NCBI GenBank assembly: GCA_012516015.1
Contig: JAAYXG010000295.1
Coordinates: forward strand, 1-6,094
Direction of reading: 5' to 3'
Source of the DNA: Lysobacteraceae bacterium
GTDB taxonomy: Bacteria; Pseudomonadota; Gammaproteobacteria; Steroidobacterales; Steroidobacteraceae
Length of the DNA: 6,094 bases
Part shown: in pieces, positions 1-4,525 of the stretch
Numbering within the stretch: the stretch's first letter is position 1
How the letters are laid out: the number at the start of each line of letters is the position of its first letter
Notes under the pieces: generated by a model
Told to the model about the DNA's origin: nothing
The model's input: the letters and a program-made list of their open reading frames with translations, nothing else
Databases searched by the model: none
Program-made: the position numbers and the translations under genes

Positions 1-677
1 CCGTCGTCATCTTCCATGGTCTCGGTTGGACCAAGGGTCAGCCCGAGTGGGGAGAGCGCTATGCAAAGCACTACGCATCCAAGGGCATGGTGAGCATCTG
101 CGCGCAGTATCGCCTCGCGAAGGGGTCGATCACGCCCGTTCATTCCATCGACGACGCGCGCGATGCGATCCGCTGGGTGCGCGCAAATCATGCGGCACTC
201 GGTGTCGATCCCAAACGAATCGTCGCGCACGGCTTGTCGACGGGCGGACACGTGGCGCTCGAGGCTGCGATGTTCCAAGGCAACTCGTCCGTTAACCCGA
301 TTCCGAATGCCTTGGTCCTCTATTCGCCCCCGGTCGACTTGGCCGGCCACGAAACGTTTCAGGCGTTGCTCGGCGAGAAAACGCCCGCCAGCAGCGTTTC
401 CCCAATGGCGAAGGTGACGAAAGGACTGCCGCCCACGCTCATTTTGCAAGGCGACAGCGATACCGTCGCGCCGTTCGCCGGGGCGAAATTGTTTTGCGAG
501 AAGATGACCGAGGCAGGTAATCGGTGCGAGCTGAACCGATACATGTACGTCGGACATCTCTTCACGCCGAAAGGAACGCCTGACGACGGAATGCCGAAGC
601 CCGATCCGCGCGTCGAAGCCGCCGCGCTCGTGAAGGTCGATGCGTTCCTCGCGTCGCTCGGGTACATCGACAAGTAG
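1..677 (+). CDS. Alpha/beta hydrolase (BD-FAE/dienelactone-hydrolase-like esterase), 5' end missing
   Basis: The frame is open from base 3 to a TAG stop at 675-677, so the N-terminus lies left of the window; an internal Met at 87 is not the start. Numbering from the codon at base 3, the oxyanion-loop motif FHGLGW is at residues 4-9 (usually HGGGW), followed by the YRLA and DPKRI segments typical of the esterase/BD-FAE branch. The nucleophile elbow is G-L-S-T-G-G with Ser79, the acid is Asp153 in QGDSDTVAP, and the base is His185 in YVGHLF, so the catalytic triad is complete and in normal order. Such enzymes hydrolyse carboxylic esters; the substrate cannot be read from the sequence. Export cannot be judged without the N-terminus. 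The acetyltransferase follows on the same strand after 82 bp. The fold assignment is firm; esterase is the likely activity, and an acylpeptide-hydrolase-like role is an alternative. Confidence 0.88.
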   Translation, partial: VVIFHGLGWTKGQPEWGERYAKHYASKGMVSICAQYRLAKGSITPVHSIDDARDAIRWVRANHAALGVDPKRIVAHGLSTGGHVALEAAMFQGNSSVNPIPNALVLYSPPVDLAGHETFQALLGEKTPASSVSPMAKVTKGLPPTLILQGDSDTVAPFAGAKLFCEKMTEAGNRCELNRYMYVGHLFTPKGTPDDGMPKPDPRVEAAALVKVDAFLASLGYIDK

Positions 678-759
678 GGCGGATAGCAAGAAGTCGCAGA
701 GACCGCTCCCCTGCAATCGTGATAGCTTCGTGCCGATAGGAGCTCGCGGTACGAAGATC

Positions 760-1044
760 ATGAGCGGCGCAAATGCAGTTCGCGACAATGCGGAAGCCCA
801 GCGGTTCGAGCTCGCGACCGATGCCGGGACAGCCTTCATCAGCTATCGCTCGACGGGCGGCGTGCTGAGCCTGGATCACACCGAGGTGCCCGAGGCATTG
901 GCGGGCCGCGGCATCGGCTCGACGCTCGTCAAAGGTGCGCTCGATCTCATCGGCAGCCGCAAGCAGAAGATCGTTGCGAGCTGCGAGTTCGTCGCGAGAT
1001 ATATCGAGCGTCATCCGGAGTACCGCAGGCTGCTTGTTTCTTAG
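760..1044 (+). CDS. Small GNAT-like N-acetyltransferase of the COG2388 (Acetyltransf_CG) type
   Basis: This 94-residue protein matches the compact single-domain acetyltransferase family that includes human NATD1. The visible signature is HTEVPEALAGRGIGS at residues 40-54, where GRGIGS is the acetyl-CoA pyrophosphate loop, followed by SCEFVARYIERHPEY at 74-88, the family's conserved C-terminal block. The length is normal for the family. These proteins are cytoplasmic and presumed to acetylate a small molecule or protein amine; the substrate is not known. I chose ATG 760 because the family homology begins shortly after it. The frame is open further upstream to 640, but that would overlap the hydrolase. 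The best Shine-Dalgarno-like string, AGGAG at 738-742, sits 17 nt upstream, which is too far to be ideal; a GTG at 730 is the alternative start but has no ribosome site. It may be cotranscribed with the upstream hydrolase. Confidence 0.87.
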   Translation: MSGANAVRDNAEAQRFELATDAGTAFISYRSTGGVLSLDHTEVPEALAGRGIGSTLVKGALDLIGSRKQKIVASCEFVARYIERHPEYRRLLVS

Positions 1045-1047
1045 GCT

Positions 1048-1067
1048 GGGGGTATGTGATACCCACC
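1048..1067 (+). terminator. Possible weak hairpin terminator after the acetyltransferase
   Basis: Four bases after the TAG stop, gggtat (1050-1055) and ataccc (1059-1064) form a 6-bp stem with a 3-nt gtg loop. Two further G-C pairs are possible if A1065 bulges. Only three T residues follow (1068-1070), so it is not a classical intrinsic terminator. The adjacent larger palindrome may contribute to transcript end formation. Confidence 0.3.
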
Positions 1068-1070
1068 TTT

Positions 1071-1154
1071 GTCGCTCCGGCGTAGGCCGGAGTCCAGGCT
1101 TCTGCGCGCATGGCGCGCCGCTTTTTGCCCGGATCCGGCCTACGCCGGGACGAC
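1071..1154. repeat. REPIN-like element: two inverted REP-like palindromes
   Basis: The left arm 1071-1095 and right arm 1131-1154 are inverted copies of each other. A 15-nt core (1077-1091 against 1134-1148) is a perfect match, and the flanks match apart from a swapped pair and one extra G. Each arm is also a palindrome on its own (ccggc-gtag-gccgg on the left, ccggc-ctac-gccgg on the right), which is the hallmark of REP sequences. Between the arms lies a separate perfect 6-bp hairpin, gcgcgc-atg-gcgcgc at 1104-1118. Two REP hairpins in inverted orientation make a REPIN, a non-autonomous element normally moved by a RAYT transposase encoded elsewhere. It sits in a 3' intergenic position, as such elements usually do. 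The repeat structure is seen directly; the REPIN identity is inferred, since genome copy number is not visible here. Confidence 0.75.
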
Positions 1155-1170
1155 AACGTACTAACGTACT
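1155..1170 (+). repeat. Perfect 8-nt tandem duplication next to the palindrome
   Basis: The octamer aacgtact occurs twice without a gap, at 1155-1162 and 1163-1170, starting at the base after the right palindrome arm ends. It may be replication slippage or a trace of the event that placed the palindrome here. Confidence 0.6.
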
Positions 1171-1200
1171 TAAGTCTCGCCACATTCAAAGCGCCCGGTT

Positions 1201-1220
1201 TCTTCGCGAGTCTTCGCGTC
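1201..1220 (+). repeat. 10-nt near-perfect tandem
   Basis: tcttcgcgag is followed directly by tcttcgcgtc, an 8-of-10 identical tandem in noncoding DNA. I assign no function. Confidence 0.45.
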
Positions 1221-1243
1221 AATCGTTGTATCCGTAATTCTTC

Positions 1244-1269
1244 CCCGGCAGCGCCTGCGCCGGGACGAC
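1244..1269. repeat. Degenerate third copy of the REP-like arm
   Basis: cccggc (1244-1249) pairs with gccggg (1259-1264) around a 9-nt loop. The right half carries the 12-mer cgccgggacgac at 1258-1269, identical to 1143-1154 in the REPIN-like element and in the same orientation. This suggests a decayed solo REP of the same family about 115 bp downstream. Confidence 0.55.
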
Positions 1270-1297
1270 GCTGGGCGTGGCGCACGAGCGCTTCTGG

Positions 1298-1317
1298 CTC
1301 CAGCCTCCAGTCTCCAG
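1298..1317 (+). repeat. Three ctccag repeats at 7-nt period
   Basis: ctccag occurs at 1298-1303, 1305-1310 and 1312-1317, giving a short heptameric array with single-base variation in the seventh position. It lies about 75 bp upstream of the FMN reductase start. No function can be assigned. Confidence 0.45.
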
Positions 1318-1379
1318 CCCTGCTATCGACGGATCGATCCCACCGACGTACGAGTTAGGCTGTCGTCTTCAGTCGCACC

Positions 1380-1384
1380 GGGAG
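1380..1384 (+). promoter_or_regulatory. Ribosome binding site of the FMN reductase
   Basis: gggag lies 6 nt before ATG 1391 and decides the start. The in-frame ATG at 1277 would add 38 residues encoded by the repeat-rich spacer and has no family support. Confidence 0.65.
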
Positions 1385-1390
1385 CGTCCA

Positions 1391-1960
1391 ATGAATCTCT
1401 CTTTGCACACGATCATCGTCAGCACGCGGCCAGGGCGCGTCGGGCCGTCGATCGCGGCCTGGTTTCACGAGTTCGCAACGCAGCATGGCAAGTTCGAGAC
1501 GAAGCTCGTCGATATCGCGGATTTCAACTTGCCGATCTATGACGAGCCCCACCATCCACGACTGCACAAGTACGAGAAAGAACACACGCGGAGATGGTCC
1601 GAGAGCGTGGCGGCCGCGGATGCCTATGTTTTCGTGACGCCCGAATTCAATTATTGCCCGCCCCCTTCGTTCGTGAACGCGCTCAACTACCTGTACCGCG
1701 AGTGGAACTACAAGCCCTGCGGCTTCGTCAGCTATGGCGGCGTATCCGGCGGGTTGCGCGCCGTGCAGATGGAAAAGCAGCTCGTGACGACGCTGAAGAT
1801 GATGCCGATGGTGGAGGGCGTGACTGCGCCGATGGTGACGAAGCTGCTCGACGAGAAGAGACGCTTTCACTCGAACGAGCTCATCGACGCCTCGGCGGTG
1901 GCAATGCTCGATGAGCTCTACAAGTGGGCGCACGCGCTTCGACCCATGCGCGTGCATTGA
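1391..1960 (+). CDS. NADPH-dependent FMN reductase (flavodoxin-like fold)
   Basis: This 189-residue protein has the full FMN_red pattern. A beta strand leads into the FMN phosphate loop STRPGRVGPSIAAW (residues 11-24). LPIYDEP follows at 47-53, then PEFNYCPPPSFVNALNYL at 84-101 (canonical PEYN..xP..LKNALD), and the isoalloxazine-contacting loop SYGGVSGGLRA at 114-124. Members are soluble homodimers that use NAD(P)H to reduce FMN, quinones or azo compounds; which acceptor this one uses is not clear. The length is normal for the family. Cys89 in place of the usual Ser after the PEFNY motif is a minor variation. The start has a good ribosome site, and the protein begins just before the first beta strand, as expected. 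The stop at 1958-1960 lies one base from the end of the convergent arginase-family gene, so the two transcripts probably overlap. Confidence 0.92.
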   Translation: MNLSLHTIIVSTRPGRVGPSIAAWFHEFATQHGKFETKLVDIADFNLPIYDEPHHPRLHKYEKEHTRRWSESVAAADAYVFVTPEFNYCPPPSFVNALNYLYREWNYKPCGFVSYGGVSGGLRAVQMEKQLVTTLKMMPMVEGVTAPMVTKLLDEKRRFHSNELIDASAVAMLDELYKWAHALRPMRVH

Positions 1961-1961
1961 G

Positions 1962-2861
1962 CTACAGCACGTTGGCGAGGATGTTCGTGAGCGCGCGCCC
2001 GGCTAGTCCGCTCGCGTCGAGCGCAGGGTTGTAGATCGTCACTTCGATCCCGACGGCGCGGCCGGTCGCGAGCGCCGCGCGCAGGACGGTCTCGAGCTCG
2101 AGCGCGCTCAAGCCGTCGGGCAGCCGATAATCGACCGCCGGCATGATTGCATCGTCGAGACAGTCGGCGTCGACATGAATCCAGAATCCTGCGAGCTCCG
2201 GACGCGCGACTCGGGCGACGGCTTCTTGCACGGCGCTCGCAATGCCGCGCTCGCGGACGGCGCCGAGATCGTAGGCATGCAACTCCGGGGGCAGCGGCTG
2301 GCTCCCGTACGCGGCTTGTTCGGACATATCGCGAAAACCGAATGCAACGACGTCTTCGGCACGAACCAAGGGGCCGCGACCGTCGAGGTTCGTGAGCTGG
2401 GGAGGCCCATATCCCGTCACGAGGGCGAGATCCATCGACGCCGCTTCGCCGTTGGGATTGGCTTCGGGTTGATAGAAATCCGCATGTCCGTCGATGAACA
2501 AGAGCCCATAGCGCCCGCGACGGCGCATCGCGAGCGCGGGTCCCAGCAGAATCGAGCAGTCGCCGCCGAGCACGATAGGAAATTCATCGCCATCGAGCAA
2601 TTCTCCGACGGCTTCCGCCAGCTTGAGCGAGTACTTCGCGATCCCGCGGGCGTTGAGCGTTTTCGTCTCGGGGTCGAGCCAAGTGCTATAGGGTGCGTCC
2701 GGCTCCACGCGTCCCGCGCGCCGCGCCCGCGTGCGTTCGGCGAGACCGTTCGCGAGCAGAGCGTCCGGGAGACGCTCGACACCGGTCGGTTTGAGCCCAA
2801 GGTTCGACGGCGCTTCCAGGATCGCGCTGCGCCGGGCAACGATTCGCGCATTCATCGGCAT
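1962..2861 (-). CDS. Arginase/agmatinase/formiminoglutamase-family ureohydrolase, GGDC variant
   Basis: The 299-residue product shows all blocks of the ureohydrolase fold: GGDCSI at 99-104, IDGHADF at 123-129, HVDADCLDD at 229-237 and GIEVTIYNPALD at 271-282. Five of the six usual Mn ligands are present (Asp124, His126, Asp128, Asp231, Asp233), and Glu273 matches the substrate-guanidinium glutamate. The sixth, normally His in GGDHS, is Cys102. Family enzymes hydrolyse guanidino or formimino compounds in the cytoplasm; the real substrate of this subgroup is uncertain, so I give no gene symbol. I chose ATG 2861 because GAGG lies 10 nt upstream and homology begins soon after; ATG 2855 is nearly as likely. 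The frame extends to a GTG at 2957 and an ATG at 2948, but neither has a ribosome site and the added segment is not conserved-looking. It is divergent from the peroxiredoxin-like gene and convergent with the FMN reductase. Confidence 0.9.
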   Translation of the reverse strand: MPMNARIVARRSAILEAPSNLGLKPTGVERLPDALLANGLAERTRARRAGRVEPDAPYSTWLDPETKTLNARGIAKYSLKLAEAVGELLDGDEFPIVLGGDCSILLGPALAMRRRGRYGLLFIDGHADFYQPEANPNGEAASMDLALVTGYGPPQLTNLDGRGPLVRAEDVVAFGFRDMSEQAAYGSQPLPPELHAYDLGAVRERGIASAVQEAVARVARPELAGFWIHVDADCLDDAIMPAVDYRLPDGLSALELETVLRAALATGRAVGIEVTIYNPALDASGLAGRALTNILANVL

Positions 2862-3017
2862 CGGTTTCGAACCTCGCGTTCGTCCAGCTGCAATGCGTGG
2901 GCCGATGAGCGGCTCGGTCCTGCCGAACCGCGCTGCCGTGTAAGACATGCCGGACACACCGACCGGCTGGAGAAATATACCGCGGTGCGCGTCGAATCAT
3001 ACCCGCTTGTGACCTCC

Positions 3018-3041
3018 GCTCGACTGATTTCAGCCTCGAGC
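3018..3041. promoter_or_regulatory. Interrupted dyad, possible operator
   Basis: gctcgactga (3018-3027) and tcag-cc-tcgagc (3030-3041) are inverted copies, giving 10 paired positions around tt with one 2-nt interruption (cc, 3034-3035). It lies about 45 bp upstream of the peroxiredoxin-like start and about 155 bp from the arginase-family start, within a shared divergent region. This is where a transcription-factor site would sit. It could also act as an RNA hairpin in a 5' leader. No regulator family is implied by the motif. Confidence 0.35.
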
Positions 3042-3075
3042 TTGCGCATGCTGTCCGCAACGAAGCTGCAACGTT

Positions 3076-3081
3076 GGAGGT
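3076..3081 (+). promoter_or_regulatory. Strong ribosome binding site of the peroxiredoxin-like gene
   Basis: GGAGGT, 6 nt before ATG 3088, is the best Shine-Dalgarno sequence in the window. It supports this start and shows that the gene is probably translated. Confidence 0.75.
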
Positions 3082-3087
3082 GGAGCA

Positions 3088-3573
3088 ATGGCTGCATTGG
3101 CGCTTGCGTATTCCGAGTGCGATCGAACGGACGTGCTGACGATCGCTTCGCTGCGAGCCTGGATGAAGGGCCGATGGGCGCTGCTGTTCTCGCATGCGGA
3201 CGATTTCGCGTGCTACGGATTCGAGGCGGATCGCTGGCTGGCGCACGTCGAGCACGAGTTCGCGAAGGCGGAGGTGTCGCCACTCTCCGTGATCAAGAAC
3301 GGGAGCGGTGGCGTGCGGCGTACCTGGGTCGATCGGGTCGGAGGCGCCGCCTTGCTCATTCGGTGGAGTGACGCCCATCGAGCGCGTGGCGCGGGCGCGA
3401 GCGAGCGATCGCTGATCTCGTCCGTGTTGATGCAAGCGACGCGCTTCGTGCTGGTCGTGGACGAGGCGCTTCGCCCGCGGCTCACGTACGTCTACTCCAT
3501 CGGCGAGCGACTTCCTTCGCCGATCGAGTTGGTGTGGATGGCACATCGGGTGCGAGAGCGGTCCGCGGAGTGA
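3088..3573 (+). CDS. Peroxiredoxin/thioredoxin-fold-like protein without the canonical active-site motif
   Basis: The product has 161 residues and a strong ribosome site. I recognise no named gene, but the outline follows AhpC/TSA peroxiredoxins. L-x(5)-KGRWALLFSHADDF at 22-40 corresponds to the family's 'L..lrGKWvVLFfyP.DFT' strand and helix. RFVLVVDEALRPRLTYVY at 119-136 corresponds to the C-terminal 'avFiID..g.ir....y' strand pair, and GERLPSPIELVWMAHRV at 139-155 corresponds to 'GRn.dEilr.i..l'. The peroxidatic PxxxTxxC motif is absent: after DDF comes ACYGFE, so Cys42 sits two residues earlier than the usual Cys, and the catalytic Thr and Pro are missing. The only other Cys is Cys11. No signal peptide is apparent, so it is probably cytoplasmic. 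It may be a degenerate or repurposed peroxiredoxin. The gene is real with high confidence; the fold assignment is an inference from pattern. Confidence 0.7.
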   Translation: MAALALAYSECDRTDVLTIASLRAWMKGRWALLFSHADDFACYGFEADRWLAHVEHEFAKAEVSPLSVIKNGSGGVRRTWVDRVGGAALLIRWSDAHRARGAGASERSLISSVLMQATRFVLVVDEALRPRLTYVYSIGERLPSPIELVWMAHRVRERSAE

Positions 3574-3627
3574 TGTAATCGGCAGACAGGGACCCAACTC
3601 CGTGTACCCATGGGCTAAAGTACGCGA

Positions 3628-4026
3628 ATGCTTCGCGTGGTTGGACGAATGGTCGCGCTCGCGCTGGTTGCGCAGCTCGCGTCGGCGGAAGAAGAACGCA
3701 CGCTCAGCGTCGTGGCGACGGCCTATAACTCGACGCGCGCGCAAACCGACGCTCACCCCAATCGCGGGGCGTGGGGCGACCGCATCGAGCCCGGAATGAA
3801 GATCATCGCGGTCTCGCCGGATCTCGTGAAGAAAGGGCTCAAGCGCGGCACGAAAGTGCGCATCGATCGGCTCGAAGGGGAGTGGATCGTCTTGGATCGT
3901 ACGCCATCGCGCCTGCGCAATCACATCGATATCTATATGGGCGTCGATGTCGCCGCCGCGCGGCAATGGGGCCGCAGAAAAGTGCAAATCACCTGGCGCG
4001 CAGAGGCGCCCAAGGACAGTCGCTAA
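3628..4026 (+). CDS. Exported 3D (Asp-Asp-Asp) domain protein
   Basis: The 132-residue protein starts with a signal peptide (Arg-containing n-region, hydrophobic MVALALVAQLASA to about residue 20, likely cleaved after ASA). The rest is a single 3D domain of the COG3584 type: VVATAYNSTRAQTD (28-41), AWGDRIEPGMKIIAVSPDL (48-66), LKRGTKVRID (71-80), EWIVLD (85-90), HIDIYMG (99-105) and WGRRKVQITW (114-123). Asp41, Asp90 and Asp101 are the probable conserved aspartates, with Asp51 also in a family block. The fold is the double-psi barrel shared with MltA-type lytic transglycosylases, so a periplasmic peptidoglycan role is plausible but unproven for this lone-domain form. ATG 3628 is the first start after an in-frame TAA at 3616; no good Shine-Dalgarno precedes it, and ATG 3649 would leave a very short signal. 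Its stop overlaps the convergent gene. Confidence 0.87.
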   Translation: MLRVVGRMVALALVAQLASAEEERTLSVVATAYNSTRAQTDAHPNRGAWGDRIEPGMKIIAVSPDLVKKGLKRGTKVRIDRLEGEWIVLDRTPSRLRNHIDIYMGVDVAAARQWGRRKVQITWRAEAPKDSR

Positions 4027-4382
4027 CTTCGCACGGGGTGATGATCGAGCTGCGCGCCCCGATTAGGTGCCATCGCGCCCCCGATGAGGCCGCCAATCAA
4101 CAACCCGATGCTCGAGAAGAGTGCCCAGATCCCGACCGCGAGCCCGCCCACGAGCCCGATCAGCGGCGCACCGAAGATTGCGAACAGGGCCCACATCGAT
4201 AAGCCGACCACGATCGACGGCAGTATGGCGGCCGCGATTCCGCGCTTCGCCGAGCCCGCTTTGTATCCGCCGACCGCGCCGCCGATCAGGCCGTTGACGG
4301 CGGGCAGGAAGAACAGCACGAGCGAGATCACGATCATCCACAGCGAGCTGGCGACGATGGAGCTGTCTTTGGCCTGAGCCAT
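4023..4382 (-). CDS. Small glycine-rich membrane protein of unknown function
   Basis: The product has 119 residues, GAGGG 8 nt before ATG 4382, and a strongly hydrophobic, GC-rich composition. Hydrophobic stretches at about 11-39, 50-70 and 73-105 suggest three or four membrane passes. Glycine-zipper-like blocks recur: GLIGGAVGGYKAG at 31-43, GLVGGLAVG at 76-84 and GLLIGGLIGGAM at 93-104. The tail, from about 106, is short and polar. The 'FLPAVNGLIGGAVGGYKAGS' segment (25-44) resembles small uncharacterised membrane proteins in which a Pro/Asn step precedes a Gly-rich helix, similar in style to DUF5518; this is an impression, not a match. The function is unknown. It is divergent from TspO across a 143-bp gap, and its stop codon overlaps that of the 3D-domain gene by four bases. 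Confidence 0.78.
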   Translation of the reverse strand: MAQAKDSSIVASSLWMIVISLVLFFLPAVNGLIGGAVGGYKAGSAKRGIAAAILPSIVVGLSMWALFAIFGAPLIGLVGGLAVGIWALFSSIGLLIGGLIGGAMAPNRGAQLDHHPVRS

Positions 4383-4525
4383 GGTGGTTGCCCTCGGGTT
4401 CTAACGCGATGCAGTTGAACTGGTAGCCGAATGCATGGGTTCCGCGCCGGGCCCGCGATAAGCAACGAACCTTCGCAGTCTTGGGTGCGTTCTGCCTGTC
4501 GTAACCCGGGTGACACAGGTGCACA
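4383..4525. promoter_or_regulatory. Divergent spacer between the membrane protein and tspO
   Basis: This 143-bp region must hold promoters in both directions. I see no clear -35/-10 pair. A perfect 8-bp GC palindrome, cgggcccg (4448-4455), lies near its centre but is too common a string in such DNA to call an operator. Confidence 0.3.
4391..4395 (-). promoter_or_regulatory. Ribosome binding site of the glycine-rich membrane protein
   Basis: On the minus strand this reads gaggg, 8 nt before ATG 4382. It confirms the start of the small membrane protein. Confidence 0.6.

Larger units (their letters stand above)
1045..1390. other. Noncoding spacer rich in short repeats
   Basis: No credible gene lies in these 346 bases. 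Frames that cross it have no family resemblance and run through palindromes. From left to right it holds a small hairpin right after the acetyltransferase stop (1048-1067), a REPIN-like double palindrome (1071-1154), an 8-nt tandem duplication (1155-1170), a 10-nt near-perfect tandem (1201-1220), a degenerate third copy of the palindrome arm (1244-1269), three copies of ctccag at 7-nt spacing (1298-1317), and finally the FMN reductase ribosome site. I could not identify a convincing sigma-70 promoter for the downstream gene, although one must presumably lie between about 1320 and 1380. Confidence 0.7.
2862..3087. promoter_or_regulatory. Divergent intergenic region with putative promoters
   Basis: These 226 bp separate the minus-strand arginase-family gene from the plus-strand peroxiredoxin-like gene and should carry both promoters. 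An AT-rich patch around 2973-3002 contains TATATT-like and TATGAT-like strings on the minus strand that could serve as -10 boxes for the arginase-family gene, but I find no good -35 partner. No confident plus-strand promoter is visible. Confidence 0.35.

Noticed and set aside
562..1185. 207-codon minus-strand open frame over the hydrolase end, acetyltransferase and palindrome
   Set aside because: It reads through the REPIN-like repeat and opposes two recognisable genes; there is no family resemblance.
1071..1317. CRISPR array
   Set aside because: The repeats are of different sequence and size, palindromic or directly tandem, without regular unique spacers, and there are no cas genes.
1277..1390. 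N-terminal extension of the FMN reductase to ATG 1277
   Set aside because: It would encode 38 residues from repeat-rich spacer with no ribosome site; ATG 1391 has gggag at the right distance and precedes the first beta strand.
2862..2957. N-terminal extension of the arginase-family protein to GTG 2957 or ATG 2948
   Set aside because: There is no Shine-Dalgarno, and the added residues look non-conserved; GAGG before ATG 2861 is better.
2175..3371. 398-codon plus-strand open frame across the arginase gene and into the next gene
   Set aside because: It is antisense to a clear arginase-family gene, runs across the divergent spacer, overlaps the peroxiredoxin-like gene out of frame, and its product is Arg-rich and resembles no family. 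It is a by-product of GC-biased codon use.
2686..3987. 433-codon minus-strand open frame
   Set aside because: It is the longest open frame in the window but is antisense to the peroxiredoxin-like and 3D genes and overlaps the arginase-family gene in another frame. Its composition is Arg/His-rich shadow sequence with no motif.
4383..4525. tRNA or small RNA gene in the tspO divergent spacer
   Set aside because: I tried to fold a cloverleaf or a strong stem-loop with T-tract and found none; only a short GC palindrome is present.
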